From: Spirochaetaceae bacterium
GTDB lineage: Bacteria > Spirochaetota > Spirochaetia > Treponematales > Breznakiellaceae
Direction: 5' to 3'
Assembly (NCBI GenBank): GCA_031267955.1
Contig: JAIRYB010000026.1
Coordinates: forward strand, 1 to 8,722
Length of the DNA stretch: 8,722 nt
The notes under the pieces are model-generated. The model had not been told where the DNA came from. It worked only from the letters and a program-made list of their open reading frames with translations, and made no database searches. Shown piece after piece: positions 1-6,538 of this stretch (positions within the stretch are counted from its first letter, which is position 1; every line of letters starts with the position of its first letter). The translations under genes and the position numbers were made by a program.

Positions 1-420
1 GAAGCGTTTATCGAAGGCACGATCCGCTCGCTGGCCCGCGACAAATGGGAAGCCATCTCCCGGCGGCTCGGGGAAATTGTAAAAGGGGCGGAACTGAGCT
101 GGGGGGTCGGCGCCGAATACCGCAGCGATCTCCTTTCCCCGGCGGTCAGTAACGACGCGGCCCTTGCCGGATTTGCCGTCGAAACCGCCCGCGAAATAGG
201 GCTTGCCGCCGGGCCTTCAATACCGGGAATGTGGGGCGAAGACTTTGCCCTTTACCAGGAACGTATCAGGGGCGTATTCCTCAACTTCGGCATGGGAGGC
301 CCCGCGAGCGTCCACAGTCCCTTCTTTGCCGCCGATCCCGCGCTTCTGGCCCCTGCCGCGGAGTACCTTTCCCGTCTCGCGGAAAAAGCCCTGGCAAGGC
401 TGGGGTCCGGGCAAGGCTGA
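1..420 (+). CDS. M20-family amidohydrolase / peptidase, C-terminal part
   Basis: The reading frame is open from the first base to a TGA at 418-420 and gives 139 residues, so the N-terminal two thirds lie outside the window. The visible part matches the end of M20D metal-dependent amidohydrolases (hippurate / N-acyl-amino-acid hydrolase type). EGTIR at residues 5-9 is the typical end of the lid (dimerisation) domain. The return to the catalytic domain carries GEDFALY at 79-85, where the acidic residue after Gly is a metal ligand in this family. VHSP follows at 104-107, with a His that is metal- or substrate-binding in relatives. Such enzymes hydrolyse N-acyl or peptide bonds of small amino-acid conjugates, usually in the cytosol. 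The substrate cannot be told from this fragment. No membrane segment or frame break is visible. The next gene starts 135 bases later behind its own promoter-like sequence. Confidence 0.85.
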   Translation, partial: EAFIEGTIRSLARDKWEAISRRLGEIVKGAELSWGVGAEYRSDLLSPAVSNDAALAGFAVETAREIGLAAGPSIPGMWGEDFALYQERIRGVFLNFGMGGPASVHSPFFAADPALLAPAAEYLSRLAEKALARLGSGQG

Positions 421-431
421 AATTGTCTACG

Positions 432-480
432 CAATTCAGAATTGGGGCGCGGTTTTTTGCGGCAAAAACGTAAAAAAACC
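432..480. repeat. Cluster of short inverted repeats downstream of the amidohydrolase
   Basis: CAATTC at 432-437 and GAATTG at 439-444 form a perfect dyad around one base. Just after it, GGTTTTTT at 451-458 can pair with AAAAAACC at 473-480. Alternatively TTTTTG at 454-459 can pair with CAAAAA at 463-468, so the two hairpins exclude each other. The location just past the amidohydrolase stop would suit transcription termination, but no GC-rich stem followed by a T-run is present. The octamer CAATTCAG at 432-439 recurs at 525-532 near the next promoter. The role is unknown. Confidence 0.4.
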
Positions 481-520
481 GGGCCATACGCGGTTCCGCG
501 GTGTCCCAGCCTCCCCCGTC

Positions 521-549
521 TTCCCAATTCAGGGCCGGCGGGTTATATT
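521..549 (+). promoter_or_regulatory. Predicted sigma70-type promoter of the D-lactate dehydrogenase gene
   Basis: TTCCCA at 521-526 (4 of 6 to TTGACA) and TATATT at 544-549 (5 of 6 to TATAAT) are separated by exactly 17 bases. Transcription would start about seven bases past the -10 box, which is the A of the ATG at 556. This implies a leaderless or near-leaderless mRNA. No Shine-Dalgarno sequence precedes that ATG, which fits. Confidence 0.45.
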
Positions 550-555
550 AGTAGT

Positions 556-1542
556 ATGAAAATCTTAGCTTACAGCCGGCGGCCGGACGAAACGCGGCCC
601 TTTGAACATTTTTGCCGGGACTTCGGCGTGGAACTGCTCGCCCTTACGGAACCTCCCACCCTCCAAACTATTCCCCGCGCGGAGGGTTTTTCGGCGGTCA
701 GTATTATCACGACACCCCTGAACGGGGAATTCCTCTGCGGTTTTTATAATAGGGGAGTACGCTTTATCTCCACGCGGAGCATAGGGTACGACCACATTGA
801 CACCCGGGCAGCCAAGGCGCTGGGCATACGCATCGGGAATGTGAGCTATTCCCCGGACACGGTGGCCAACTACGCGGTCATGTTTATGCTGATGGCCGTG
901 CGGAAGGTAAAGGCCATAGTCCGGCTTGCCCAGTCCCAGGACTACTCCCTCGCCGGGGTGCAGGGCCGGGAAATGCGGAATCTTACCGTCGGTATTGCCG
1001 GTACCGGAAGAATAGGCAAAAAGGTCATCGGGAATTTGACTGGTTTCGGCTGCAGGATACTGGCCTTCGATAAATACGAAAGCGAGGAAGTCCGCGCCTC
1101 TGCGGAATACGTAAGCTGGGAAGAGCTTATCGCAAAAAGCGATCTTATCTCGCTCCACATGCCCGCCGCGCAGGACAACTACCACATCGTCAATGCCGAA
1201 TCAATCGCCCGAATGAAGGACGGCGTCTATATCATCAACACCGCCAGGGGCTCGCTTATCGACACGGACGCCTTTCTGGACGCGGTGGAAAGCGGCAAAA
1301 TCGGCGGCGCGGCGCTGGACGTGGTGGAAGACGAACAGGGGCTTTACTACAACAACCTGCGCGGCCAGGTTATCCCCAACCGCGCCCTGGCGGCGCTGCG
1401 CTCCTACCCCAACGTGATCATCACGCCCCACACGGCTTTTTACACCGACCAGGCCGTAAGCGACATGGTCGAAAATTCCCTGCGGAGCTGCATCGCGTTT
1501 ATAAAAGGCGAGGACAACCCCTGGGAAATAAAGCTGGCGTAA
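556..1542 (+). CDS. D-lactate dehydrogenase (VanH/LdhA-like D-2-hydroxyacid dehydrogenase)
   Basis: This 328-residue protein has the usual length of NAD-dependent D-2-hydroxyacid dehydrogenases, which reduce pyruvate to D-lactate in the cytosol and recycle NADH. The substrate-binding domain includes STRSIGYDHID at 72-82. The Rossmann dinucleotide loop is GTGRIG at 149-154, followed by an acidic residue at D172 that favours NAD over NADP. Catalytic residues are Arg231 in NTARGS, Glu260 (in VEDE) and His292 in TPHTAFYT. The spacing of +29 and +61 from the Arg matches that of D-lactate dehydrogenases. The TPHTAFYT and STRSIGY signatures are shared with VanH and fermentative D-LDHs rather than with phosphoglycerate or glyoxylate reductases. 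The start at 556 was chosen because the longer frame from 442 adds a basic low-complexity stretch and reads through the promoter. No van ligase or dipeptidase gene is in the window, so a fermentation role is likelier than resistance. The gene is monocistronic here and ends before a hairpin terminator. Confidence 0.88.
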   Translation: MKILAYSRRPDETRPFEHFCRDFGVELLALTEPPTLQTIPRAEGFSAVSIITTPLNGEFLCGFYNRGVRFISTRSIGYDHIDTRAAKALGIRIGNVSYSPDTVANYAVMFMLMAVRKVKAIVRLAQSQDYSLAGVQGREMRNLTVGIAGTGRIGKKVIGNLTGFGCRILAFDKYESEEVRASAEYVSWEELIAKSDLISLHMPAAQDNYHIVNAESIARMKDGVYIINTARGSLIDTDAFLDAVESGKIGGAALDVVEDEQGLYYNNLRGQVIPNRALAALRSYPNVIITPHTAFYTDQAVSDMVENSLRSCIAFIKGEDNPWEIKLA

Positions 1543-1586
1543 GCGCGGCCTGCGGGTTTTGCGCCGCCGGGCCGCCATGATCGATC

Positions 1587-1610
1587 CCGGCGCTGCCCGC
1601 GCCGGTTCTT
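1587..1610 (+). terminator. Rho-independent terminator-like hairpin after D-lactate dehydrogenase
   Basis: CCGGCGC (1587-1593) and GCGCCGG (1599-1605) form a perfect 7-bp GC stem around the loop TGCCC, followed by TTCTT. It lies 45 bases after the dehydrogenase stop, between two convergent genes. The T-tract is on the plus side only, but the stem may also help stop the phosphorylase transcript from the other side. Confidence 0.5.
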
Positions 1611-1634
1611 ACACCCGCCTGGCAAAGCCGGGCC

Positions 1635-4175
1635 TTACGCCCATTTAACAAAGCCGGTCCTGTAAGGATGAATCAGGGACGGGTGCTTGGGCAGGATACG
1701 CACCGTATGCCCCTGCCAGCCGGTATCGGCGCACTCGATCTTTACCTGGTACAGGTAGGTATTGCCCTCCTGGCTTAGCGCCTTCATCTCCGCTACCCGG
1801 GCATGCTCTATATCCCTGGTTTGGCTTGAAACCGAACCGTGGTAAAGCTCTACCTGGAGTTCAGACGGGACAAGGGCGCCAAGGCCGATATAGGCGGTCA
1901 CGGTAAGGGAATCCCCCCTCTGCATCACGGGCTTGGCGTTGGAATCGATCTTAACAATGTTAAGCTGATCCCAGGAAGATTTAAGCTTGTCAAAGTAAGC
2001 CGCCAGCGATCTGGCATCCATATAGCCGTCTTTTACCAGTTTGCGGTAGTTCTTAAAGGCCGGGAAGTAGAATTTGTTGGAATAATCCATAAGCATACGG
2101 TGGCTGGACATGGACTGGCCTATTTCCCTCATGCAGTGCTTCATCCGTTTGATCCACTCGCGGGGAAGGCCGTCGCGGCCGCGCTGGTAAAAGAGCGGGA
2201 TAATTTCCCTTTCCAGAAGATCGTACAGGGCCTTGCTTTCCACCTCGTCCTGGAGATTCGTATCCGCGTATTCCTCGCCCCTGCCTATGGCCCAGCCCAC
2301 ATTGGGGTTATAGGCCTCGTCCCACCAGCCGTCCAGGACGGAGCAGTTAAGGACCCCGTTCATGGCGGCTTTCATGCCGCTGGTGCCGGACGCTTCCAGG
2401 GGCCGGCGGGGCGTATTGAGCCAGACATCCGCCCCGGCAGTAAGGTAGTGCGCCATGGCCATGTCGTAGTTTTCAAGGAAGATGATGCGGCTTTCCACAT
2501 CGTGCTGTTCGGCGAAATGCACGATGCTCCGGATCAGTTCTTTGCCCGGCATGTCCATGGGATGGGCCTTTCCGGCAAAGATAAGCTGGATGGGCCGCTC
2601 GTTGTCCTTGAGCAGGCGGATCAGGCGTTCCGGGTCGCGGAGGAGCAGGTTGCCCCGCTTGTAAGTGGCAAAACGGCGGGCAAAGGCCAGGGTAAGCACA
2701 TAGGGGGAAAGGGCGTCCTCGGCCTGCTGGAGCCGGCGTTCCACCGCGCCGTTTCGTTTCAGGGTCTGGCGTATCCGGTCACGGGCAAAGGCGACAAGGC
2801 GTTCGCGGCGGCGCTCGTGGGTACGCCATAGTTCCTCGTCGGAGATGCGGTCCATGCGGTCCCAGATAGCAAGGTCGGTCGGCTCGTCCTCGAAATGGGG
2901 GCCGAAGTACCGGATCAAAAGATCCTTCATATTATTGGAAACCCAGGTTTTGGGATGGACTCCGTTGGTTACATGGTCGATAGGCACTTCGTCCAGGGGC
3001 AGCCCGGGCCAGAGGCCCTTCCACATCTCACGGGAGACCACGCCGTGCAGCGCGGACACGCCGTTGGCATAGGCCGCGAGCTTCAGGGCCAGGACCGTCA
3101 TGCAGAACTGTTCCCGGTCGTCGTAGGGCCGCTCCCGGCCCAGGCTGAGGAAATCGTTCCAGGAAATCCCCAGAATTTCGGTCCAGTTCTGGAAGTACTT
3201 CTCCATCAAATTTATATCGAAACGTTCGTTCCCCGCAGGAACCGGGGTGTGGGTGGTAAAAATATTGGTGGGCCAGATCGCCTCCCTGGCCTCGTTAAAA
3301 TTAAAGCCCTTTTCAAGCATCAGTTCCCGGATACGCTCCAGGCTCAGGAACGCGGCGTGGCCTTCGTTCATGTGGGCCACCGCGGGGACAATGCCCAGGG
3401 CCCGCAAAGCCCGGATTCCCCCTATCCCCAGGAGTATCTCCTGCTGGATGCGGGTTTCCTTGTCCCCGCCGTAAAGGGCCGATGTAATATTACGGAAATC
3501 CTGGGGATTCTCCTCGATATTGGTATCCAGAAGGTAGAGGGAGCTCCTGCCGACTTTGACTTCCCATACCTGGGCCGCTATCTGCCGTCCCGCCAAATCA
3601 ACCGTAATCTTGACGGACGCCCCGTTCTTGCCGGTCTTTAGTTCTACCGGCATATTGTACCAGTCGTTTTCCGGATAGCTTTCCTGCTGGAACCCGTCGG
3701 CGTTAAGGACCTGCTTAAAATAGCCCTGGCGGTACAAAAGCCCTATGCCCACCAGCGGGAGCCCCATGTCCGAAGAGGTCTTCATGTGGTCCCCCGAAAG
3801 CATCCCCAGGCCGCCCGAATATATCGGAAGGGAGACATCTATGCCGTATTCCATGGAGAAATAGGCGACCACTTCCCTCTTTGTCCCCCGGTACCAGGTA
3901 TCGCCTTTTTTATACCGGAGGAAACTCTCGTACACTTCCTTGAGGGCGGCCAGATAAGAATCGTCTTTGGCAACTTCAGCAAGCCGCTCCTGGCTGATCA
4001 TGCCCAAAGTCCTTATGGGACTCTGCTGGGACTGGAGCCAGACATCGTAATCCAGCCGGATAAAGAGCTGTACCGCCTCAAAATTCCACGAAAGCCAGAG
4101 ATTCCGGGCGATTTCTTCCAGGGGTCTCAAAGAAGCGGGGAGTTTCGGTTTAACGGTATAAGTGGAAATATTCAT
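1635..4175 (-). CDS. glgP: Alpha-glucan (glycogen) phosphorylase, GT35 family with DUF3417 N-terminus
   Basis: This 846-residue cytosolic enzyme cleaves alpha-1,4-glucan with inorganic phosphate to release glucose-1-phosphate. Residues 1 to about 115 match the DUF3417 domain that marks the Thermotoga-type alpha-glucan phosphorylases ("more_P_ylases" group), not the classical E. coli/muscle type. Visible motifs are SGGLGMLSGDH near 120-130, HMNEGHAAF at 268-276, the phosphate-site stretch RRFATYKR at 500-507, KAHP at 536-539, and EASGTSGMKAAMNG at 594-607. In the last motif, Lys602 is the expected pyridoxal-phosphate lysine. Residues after about 725 form a beta-rich C-terminal extension. The start at 4175 was chosen because AGAGG at 4181-4185 is well spaced as a Shine-Dalgarno and the protein then begins like the family (MNISTYTV). 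In-frame ATGs at 4193 and 4226 add non-homologous residues. It lies downstream of glmS on the same strand but has its own promoter-like sequence, so it may be separately controlled. The frame is intact. Confidence 0.93.
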   Translation of the reverse strand: MNISTYTVKPKLPASLRPLEEIARNLWLSWNFEAVQLFIRLDYDVWLQSQQSPIRTLGMISQERLAEVAKDDSYLAALKEVYESFLRYKKGDTWYRGTKREVVAYFSMEYGIDVSLPIYSGGLGMLSGDHMKTSSDMGLPLVGIGLLYRQGYFKQVLNADGFQQESYPENDWYNMPVELKTGKNGASVKITVDLAGRQIAAQVWEVKVGRSSLYLLDTNIEENPQDFRNITSALYGGDKETRIQQEILLGIGGIRALRALGIVPAVAHMNEGHAAFLSLERIRELMLEKGFNFNEAREAIWPTNIFTTHTPVPAGNERFDINLMEKYFQNWTEILGISWNDFLSLGRERPYDDREQFCMTVLALKLAAYANGVSALHGVVSREMWKGLWPGLPLDEVPIDHVTNGVHPKTWVSNNMKDLLIRYFGPHFEDEPTDLAIWDRMDRISDEELWRTHERRRERLVAFARDRIRQTLKRNGAVERRLQQAEDALSPYVLTLAFARRFATYKRGNLLLRDPERLIRLLKDNERPIQLIFAGKAHPMDMPGKELIRSIVHFAEQHDVESRIIFLENYDMAMAHYLTAGADVWLNTPRRPLEASGTSGMKAAMNGVLNCSVLDGWWDEAYNPNVGWAIGRGEEYADTNLQDEVESKALYDLLEREIIPLFYQRGRDGLPREWIKRMKHCMREIGQSMSSHRMLMDYSNKFYFPAFKNYRKLVKDGYMDARSLAAYFDKLKSSWDQLNIVKIDSNAKPVMQRGDSLTVTAYIGLGALVPSELQVELYHGSVSSQTRDIEHARVAEMKALSQEGNTYLYQVKIECADTGWQGHTVRILPKHPSLIHPYRTGFVKWA

Positions 4176-4180
4176 ATTGA

Positions 4181-4185
4181 CCTCT
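4181..4185 (-). promoter_or_regulatory. Ribosome binding site deciding the phosphorylase start
   Basis: AGAGG on the minus strand lies five bases before the ATG at 4175. The upstream in-frame ATG at 4193 has no purine-rich site at suitable spacing (GGCGGGCGGGT only). This supports 4175 as the start. Confidence 0.6.
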
Positions 4186-4247
4186 ATGCGCATACCCGCC
4201 CGCCCGGTATTTGCCTGCGCGAACACCCGGGCATAGCGGAATTGTGA

Positions 4248-4264
4248 ATGAAACGAAGTTTCAT
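4248..4264. promoter_or_regulatory. 17-bp perfect dyad at the predicted transcription start of the phosphorylase gene
   Basis: ATGAAAC (4248-4254) and GTTTCAT (4258-4264) form a perfect inverted repeat around three bases. With the predicted -10 at 4271-4276, transcription on the minus strand would begin near 4264, so the dyad covers the first transcribed bases. This is a classic place for a repressor operator. A 5'-end hairpin in the mRNA is the alternative. No regulator gene is in view. Confidence 0.4.
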
Positions 4265-4270
4265 GTTCTA

Positions 4271-4299
4271 AGCTTAAATTGCCGTGCCCTGAAAGTCAA
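4271..4299 (-). promoter_or_regulatory. Predicted promoter of the phosphorylase gene
   Basis: On the minus strand TTGACT (4299-4294, 5 of 6 to TTGACA) and TAAGCT (4276-4271, with matching first, second and sixth bases) are separated by 17 bases. They lie in an AT-rich patch between glmS and the phosphorylase. The predicted leader is about 90 bases. No strong terminator hairpin follows glmS, so read-through from glmS is also possible. Confidence 0.42.
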
Positions 4300-4345
4300 A
4301 TTTTTACGAAAATTTGGAGAAAATTCAAAAAAACCAGCCCGCGCC

Positions 4346-6187
4346 TTACTCCACCGTTACGGATTTGGCGAGGTTGCGGGGTTTGTCCGGATCAAGGCCC
4401 CTCTGTACCGCGCAGTAGTATGCGTAAAGCTGGCAGGGGATCACCGAAAGAATCGGGGTCAGGCTGTCGCAGGTACGGGGTATGCGGAAAATTTCATCCG
4501 CGGTCTTGTCAAAACGGTCTACATCTTCGTAGGTAATCACCAGCGTAGCCGCGCCGCGCGCCTTTACCTCCTTTATATTGGAATCCATCTTGTCGAAAAG
4601 ATCGCTCTGGGTACAGATTGCCACTACCAGGGTCGATGTATCCACCAGGGCGATGGGGCCGTGCTTGAGCTCCCCCGCGGCAAACGCCTCCGAATGGGTA
4701 TAGCTTATCTCTTTAAGTTTCAGGGCGCTTTCCAGGCTTACCGCGTAATCGAACAGGCGGCCCATAAAAAACACCTTGGATTTGTTGAACTGCCTGGAGG
4801 CAAAGCGCTGGATATTCTCCTTGTCCGCCAGGATAGAGGCCGCGTGGCCGGCAAGCTGTTCCAGGGCGTCGATATACCCGCTAAGCTCGGTTTCCGCGAT
4901 CATCCCCCGCAGCAGGCCGAACTGGAGGGCGATCAGGTATACGCACATAAGCTGGGTGGTAAACGCCTTGGTAGAGGCCACGGCGATTTCTGGGCCGGCC
5001 CAGGTATACATTACCAGATCGGCTTCCCGGGCCAGGGTGGAGCCGACAACATTGGTAATGGCGATGATCCGGGCGCCGGTTTTGCGGGCCATGCGCATGG
5101 CCGCCAGAGTATCGGCGGTTTCCCCGGACTGGCTTATGATGATAAAGATGTCGGCGGGGTCGTGGATGGGGTTCCGGTAACGGTACTCCGAGGCAATTTC
5201 CGCGTCGGCGGGGATACGGGCAAAATGCTCAAAGGCGTATTTCCCGATTGTTCCGGCATGCCAGGCGGTCCCGCAGGCGCAGATCACCACCCGGCCGGCC
5301 TTGGCCCAGGACGCGTCAAAGCCTATCTCCTCCAGGTTAATGCTTTTCGCGGCGTAGGTTTTGATCCGCGCCCGCAGGGTATCGGTCAGGGCCTTGGGCT
5401 GCTCGTGGATCTCCTTGAGCATAAAATGCTCATACCCGCCCTTTTCGGCGGCGCTGGCGTCCCAGTCCACATGGGAAAGCTCCTTTGCCGAGGGCTGCCC
5501 CTCCTCGTTGTAAAATTCCACCCGGTCCCGGTAAAGCACCGCGACTTCCCGGTCTTCAAGGTAGTACACGTCCCTCGTGTACTCCAGAAGGGCCGGCACA
5601 TCCGACGCGATAAGATTCTCCCCCTTCCCCGCCCCGATCACCAGGGGGCTTTCCTTGCGTACCGCGATAATCCTGTCCGGGTCGCTCTCGCAGATAATCC
5701 CAAGCGCGTAGGATCCTTCAAAACGCTTAAGGGCCTCCAGCACCGCCTGGAGCAGGTCCCCGTTGTAGTGGAAATCAATAAGGTGGGCGATAACCTCCGT
5801 ATCGGTCTCGCTGCGGAATTCCACCCCGTGGTCCTGGAGCCACGCTTTCAGTTTGGCGTGGTTTTCGATGATCCCGTTGTGTACCACCGCGATCTTCCCG
5901 GCAACATCCGTGTGGGGGTGCGAATTAGTGTCGGAAGGCTCCCCGTGGGTAGCCCAGCGGGTATGGCCAATCCCCATGCTGCCGGAAAGCGATCCGGAAG
6001 CGCTTTCTTCCCCGATCTTTTCTTCCAGGGCTTTCAGGACCCCTTTGGATTTACGCACCAAAAGGCCCTGCCCCCCCAAAACCGCGATCCCCGCAGAATC
6101 GTAACCCCGGTATTCCAGCTTCCTAAGGCCGTTGATAAGTACCGGGACCGCCTCTTCATTCCCAATATAACCTACAATACCGCACAT
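4346..6187 (-). CDS. glmS: Glutamine--fructose-6-phosphate aminotransferase (isomerizing)
   Basis: This 613-residue cytosolic enzyme makes glucosamine-6-phosphate from fructose-6-phosphate and glutamine, the entry step to UDP-GlcNAc and peptidoglycan. The protein starts MCGIVGYIG, so Cys2 becomes the N-terminal glutaminase nucleophile after Met removal. This fixes the start at 6187; the in-frame ATG at 6211 would add eight residues and bury the Cys. Glutaminase motifs are HTRWATHG at 75-82, HNGIIEN at 103-109 and SETDTE at 126-131. The hinge is EHFMLKEIHEQP at 253-264. Two SIS sugar-phosphate isomerase domains follow, with ACGTAWHAG at 304-312, SQSGETADT at 352-360, and the stretch of about 33 residues from SLESALK to GPIALV at 484-516. 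The C-terminus AKSVTVE carries the conserved active-site Lys608. Length is normal and no residue is missing. The ribosome binding site is a G6 run that can be masked by an upstream C6 block (see the leader entry). Upstream of the gene lies a 351-base non-coding region. Confidence 0.97.
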   Translation of the reverse strand: MCGIVGYIGNEEAVPVLINGLRKLEYRGYDSAGIAVLGGQGLLVRKSKGVLKALEEKIGEESASGSLSGSMGIGHTRWATHGEPSDTNSHPHTDVAGKIAVVHNGIIENHAKLKAWLQDHGVEFRSETDTEVIAHLIDFHYNGDLLQAVLEALKRFEGSYALGIICESDPDRIIAVRKESPLVIGAGKGENLIASDVPALLEYTRDVYYLEDREVAVLYRDRVEFYNEEGQPSAKELSHVDWDASAAEKGGYEHFMLKEIHEQPKALTDTLRARIKTYAAKSINLEEIGFDASWAKAGRVVICACGTAWHAGTIGKYAFEHFARIPADAEIASEYRYRNPIHDPADIFIIISQSGETADTLAAMRMARKTGARIIAITNVVGSTLAREADLVMYTWAGPEIAVASTKAFTTQLMCVYLIALQFGLLRGMIAETELSGYIDALEQLAGHAASILADKENIQRFASRQFNKSKVFFMGRLFDYAVSLESALKLKEISYTHSEAFAAGELKHGPIALVDTSTLVVAICTQSDLFDKMDSNIKEVKARGAATLVITYEDVDRFDKTADEIFRIPRTCDSLTPILSVIPCQLYAYYCAVQRGLDPDKPRNLAKSVTVE

Positions 6188-6190
6188 AAC

Positions 6191-6425
6191 TCCCCCCTTT
6201 GCCACCTGCATACGTTCCCAACCCGCCCTAAGCAGCAGAAGGGGGGCCTGTTACCAAAAAGGGCGGCGGCATACAGACGCAGGCCCTGTCCGGCCCCCCT
6301 GCGCTCCAGCCTTGCCCCGCCTTCCCGCGGAGCTTTGCCAACGCAAACCGTTTTGCGGCTTACCGCAAAGCTCCAAAAAATCCGCGGAGGGCCTGCGGCC
6401 CGGGGCAAGTCTTGCGCTACCCCCC
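6191..6425 (-). promoter_or_regulatory. Candidate structured 5' leader RNA (possible riboswitch-like element) of glmS
   Basis: Read on the minus strand, the leader has two folded parts. The distal part (6417 to 6301) is closed by GCGC/GCGC and CTTGCCCCG (6409-6401) with CGGGGCAAG (6319-6311). It contains a hairpin GGGCC-GCA-GGCCC (6401-6389) and a 10-bp arm GGAGCTTTGC (6374-6365) with GCAAAGCTCC (6338-6329), giving a multi-branched shape. The proximal part has AGGGGGGCC (6300-6292) pairing with GGCCCCCCT (6248-6240). The same C-block, CCCCCCTT (6246-6239), can instead pair eight bases with the glmS ribosome binding site AAGGGGGG (6199-6192). The two proximal pairings exclude each other, as in translational riboswitches. 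A third G6 run at 6425-6420 could compete. I cannot match it to the glmS ribozyme or another known family. It could also be a REP-like or MITE-like repeat that happens to lie here. Confidence 0.4.
6329..6374. repeat. 10-bp perfect inverted repeat inside the glmS leader
   Basis: GGAGCTTTGC at 6329-6338 is matched by GCAAAGCTCC at 6365-6374 with 26 bases between. Inside the loop, GCGG/CCGC and CGCAAA/TTTGCG can form small hairpins. Copies of CCGCGG at 6325-6330 and 6382-6387 extend the symmetry outward past an A6 stretch. No T-run follows the stem on either strand in the right place, so it is not an ordinary terminator. Confidence 0.65.
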
Positions 6426-6453
6426 GCACGGGAAGGCCGCCCGCATACTTTTG

Positions 6454-6482
6454 CGTATAAATTTACACTGTTTTATGCGCAA
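6454..6482 (-). promoter_or_regulatory. Possible glmS promoter
   Basis: On the minus strand TTGCGC (6482-6477) and TATACG (6459-6454) are 17 bases apart in the only AT-rich patch upstream of glmS. The -10 keeps TATA; the -35 keeps only TTG. Transcription from here would give a leader of about 260 bases covering the whole structured element. Confidence 0.3.
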
Positions 6483-6538
6483 AGCGCAACAAATTCCCGG
6501 CCGGAACCCCGCAGGCCCCTCCGATCCTACCGCAAGCT

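Larger units (their letters stand above)
6188..6538. other. 351-base non-coding region between fliL-like gene and glmS
   Basis: Neither strand shows a convincing gene here, and the open frames that cross it are antisense shadows. The part nearest glmS (6191-6425) is the structured leader described separately. The part from about 6440 to 6480 is AT-rich and holds a promoter-like pair. The part next to the fliL-like stop contains only a weak palindrome, CCGGCCGG at 6497-6504, followed on the minus strand by AATTTGTT. That could be a poor terminator. TGCGC (6476-6480) and GCGCA (6484-6488) form a further small hairpin overlapping the proposed -35. Confidence 0.7.

Noticed and set aside
442..555. 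38-residue N-terminal extension of the D-lactate dehydrogenase
   Set aside because: It is basic and low-complexity, has no family counterpart, and reads through the predicted promoter; the family N-terminus MKILAYS begins at 556.
1839..2831. 330-codon plus-strand open frame, with 2895-3641 and 3786-4247 in the same situation
   Set aside because: All are antisense to the intact alpha-glucan phosphorylase and show no recognisable domain.
4199..4232. GCCCGG (4202-4207) and CCGGGC (4227-4232) as a terminator after glmS
   Set aside because: The loop is 19 bases, there is no T-run, and it lies over 100 bases beyond the glmS stop inside the phosphorylase leader.
6379..6420. Possible glmS ribozyme, because the minus strand reads AGCGCAAGACTTGC, resembling the AGCGCC...ACU cleavage-site segment
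   Set aside because: The following conserved purine-rich core and downstream P3/P4-type segments of the ribozyme are not found, and these bases are already explained by the CTTGCCCCG/CGGGGCAAG arm. The similarity is probably chance; cmscan with the glmS ribozyme model would settle it.
6172..6429. 85-codon minus-strand frame in the glmS leader
   Set aside because: Its sequence is low-complexity (Gly/Arg/Ala-rich), it overlaps the glmS start in another frame, and the DNA is better explained by inverted repeats.
4211..6460. 749-codon open frame on the plus strand across glmS and its leader
   Set aside because: It is antisense to a complete, clearly conserved glmS. Its composition (rich in Gly, His, Pro, Arg) is typical of the mirror of a GC-biased coding frame, and it matches no family I recognise.
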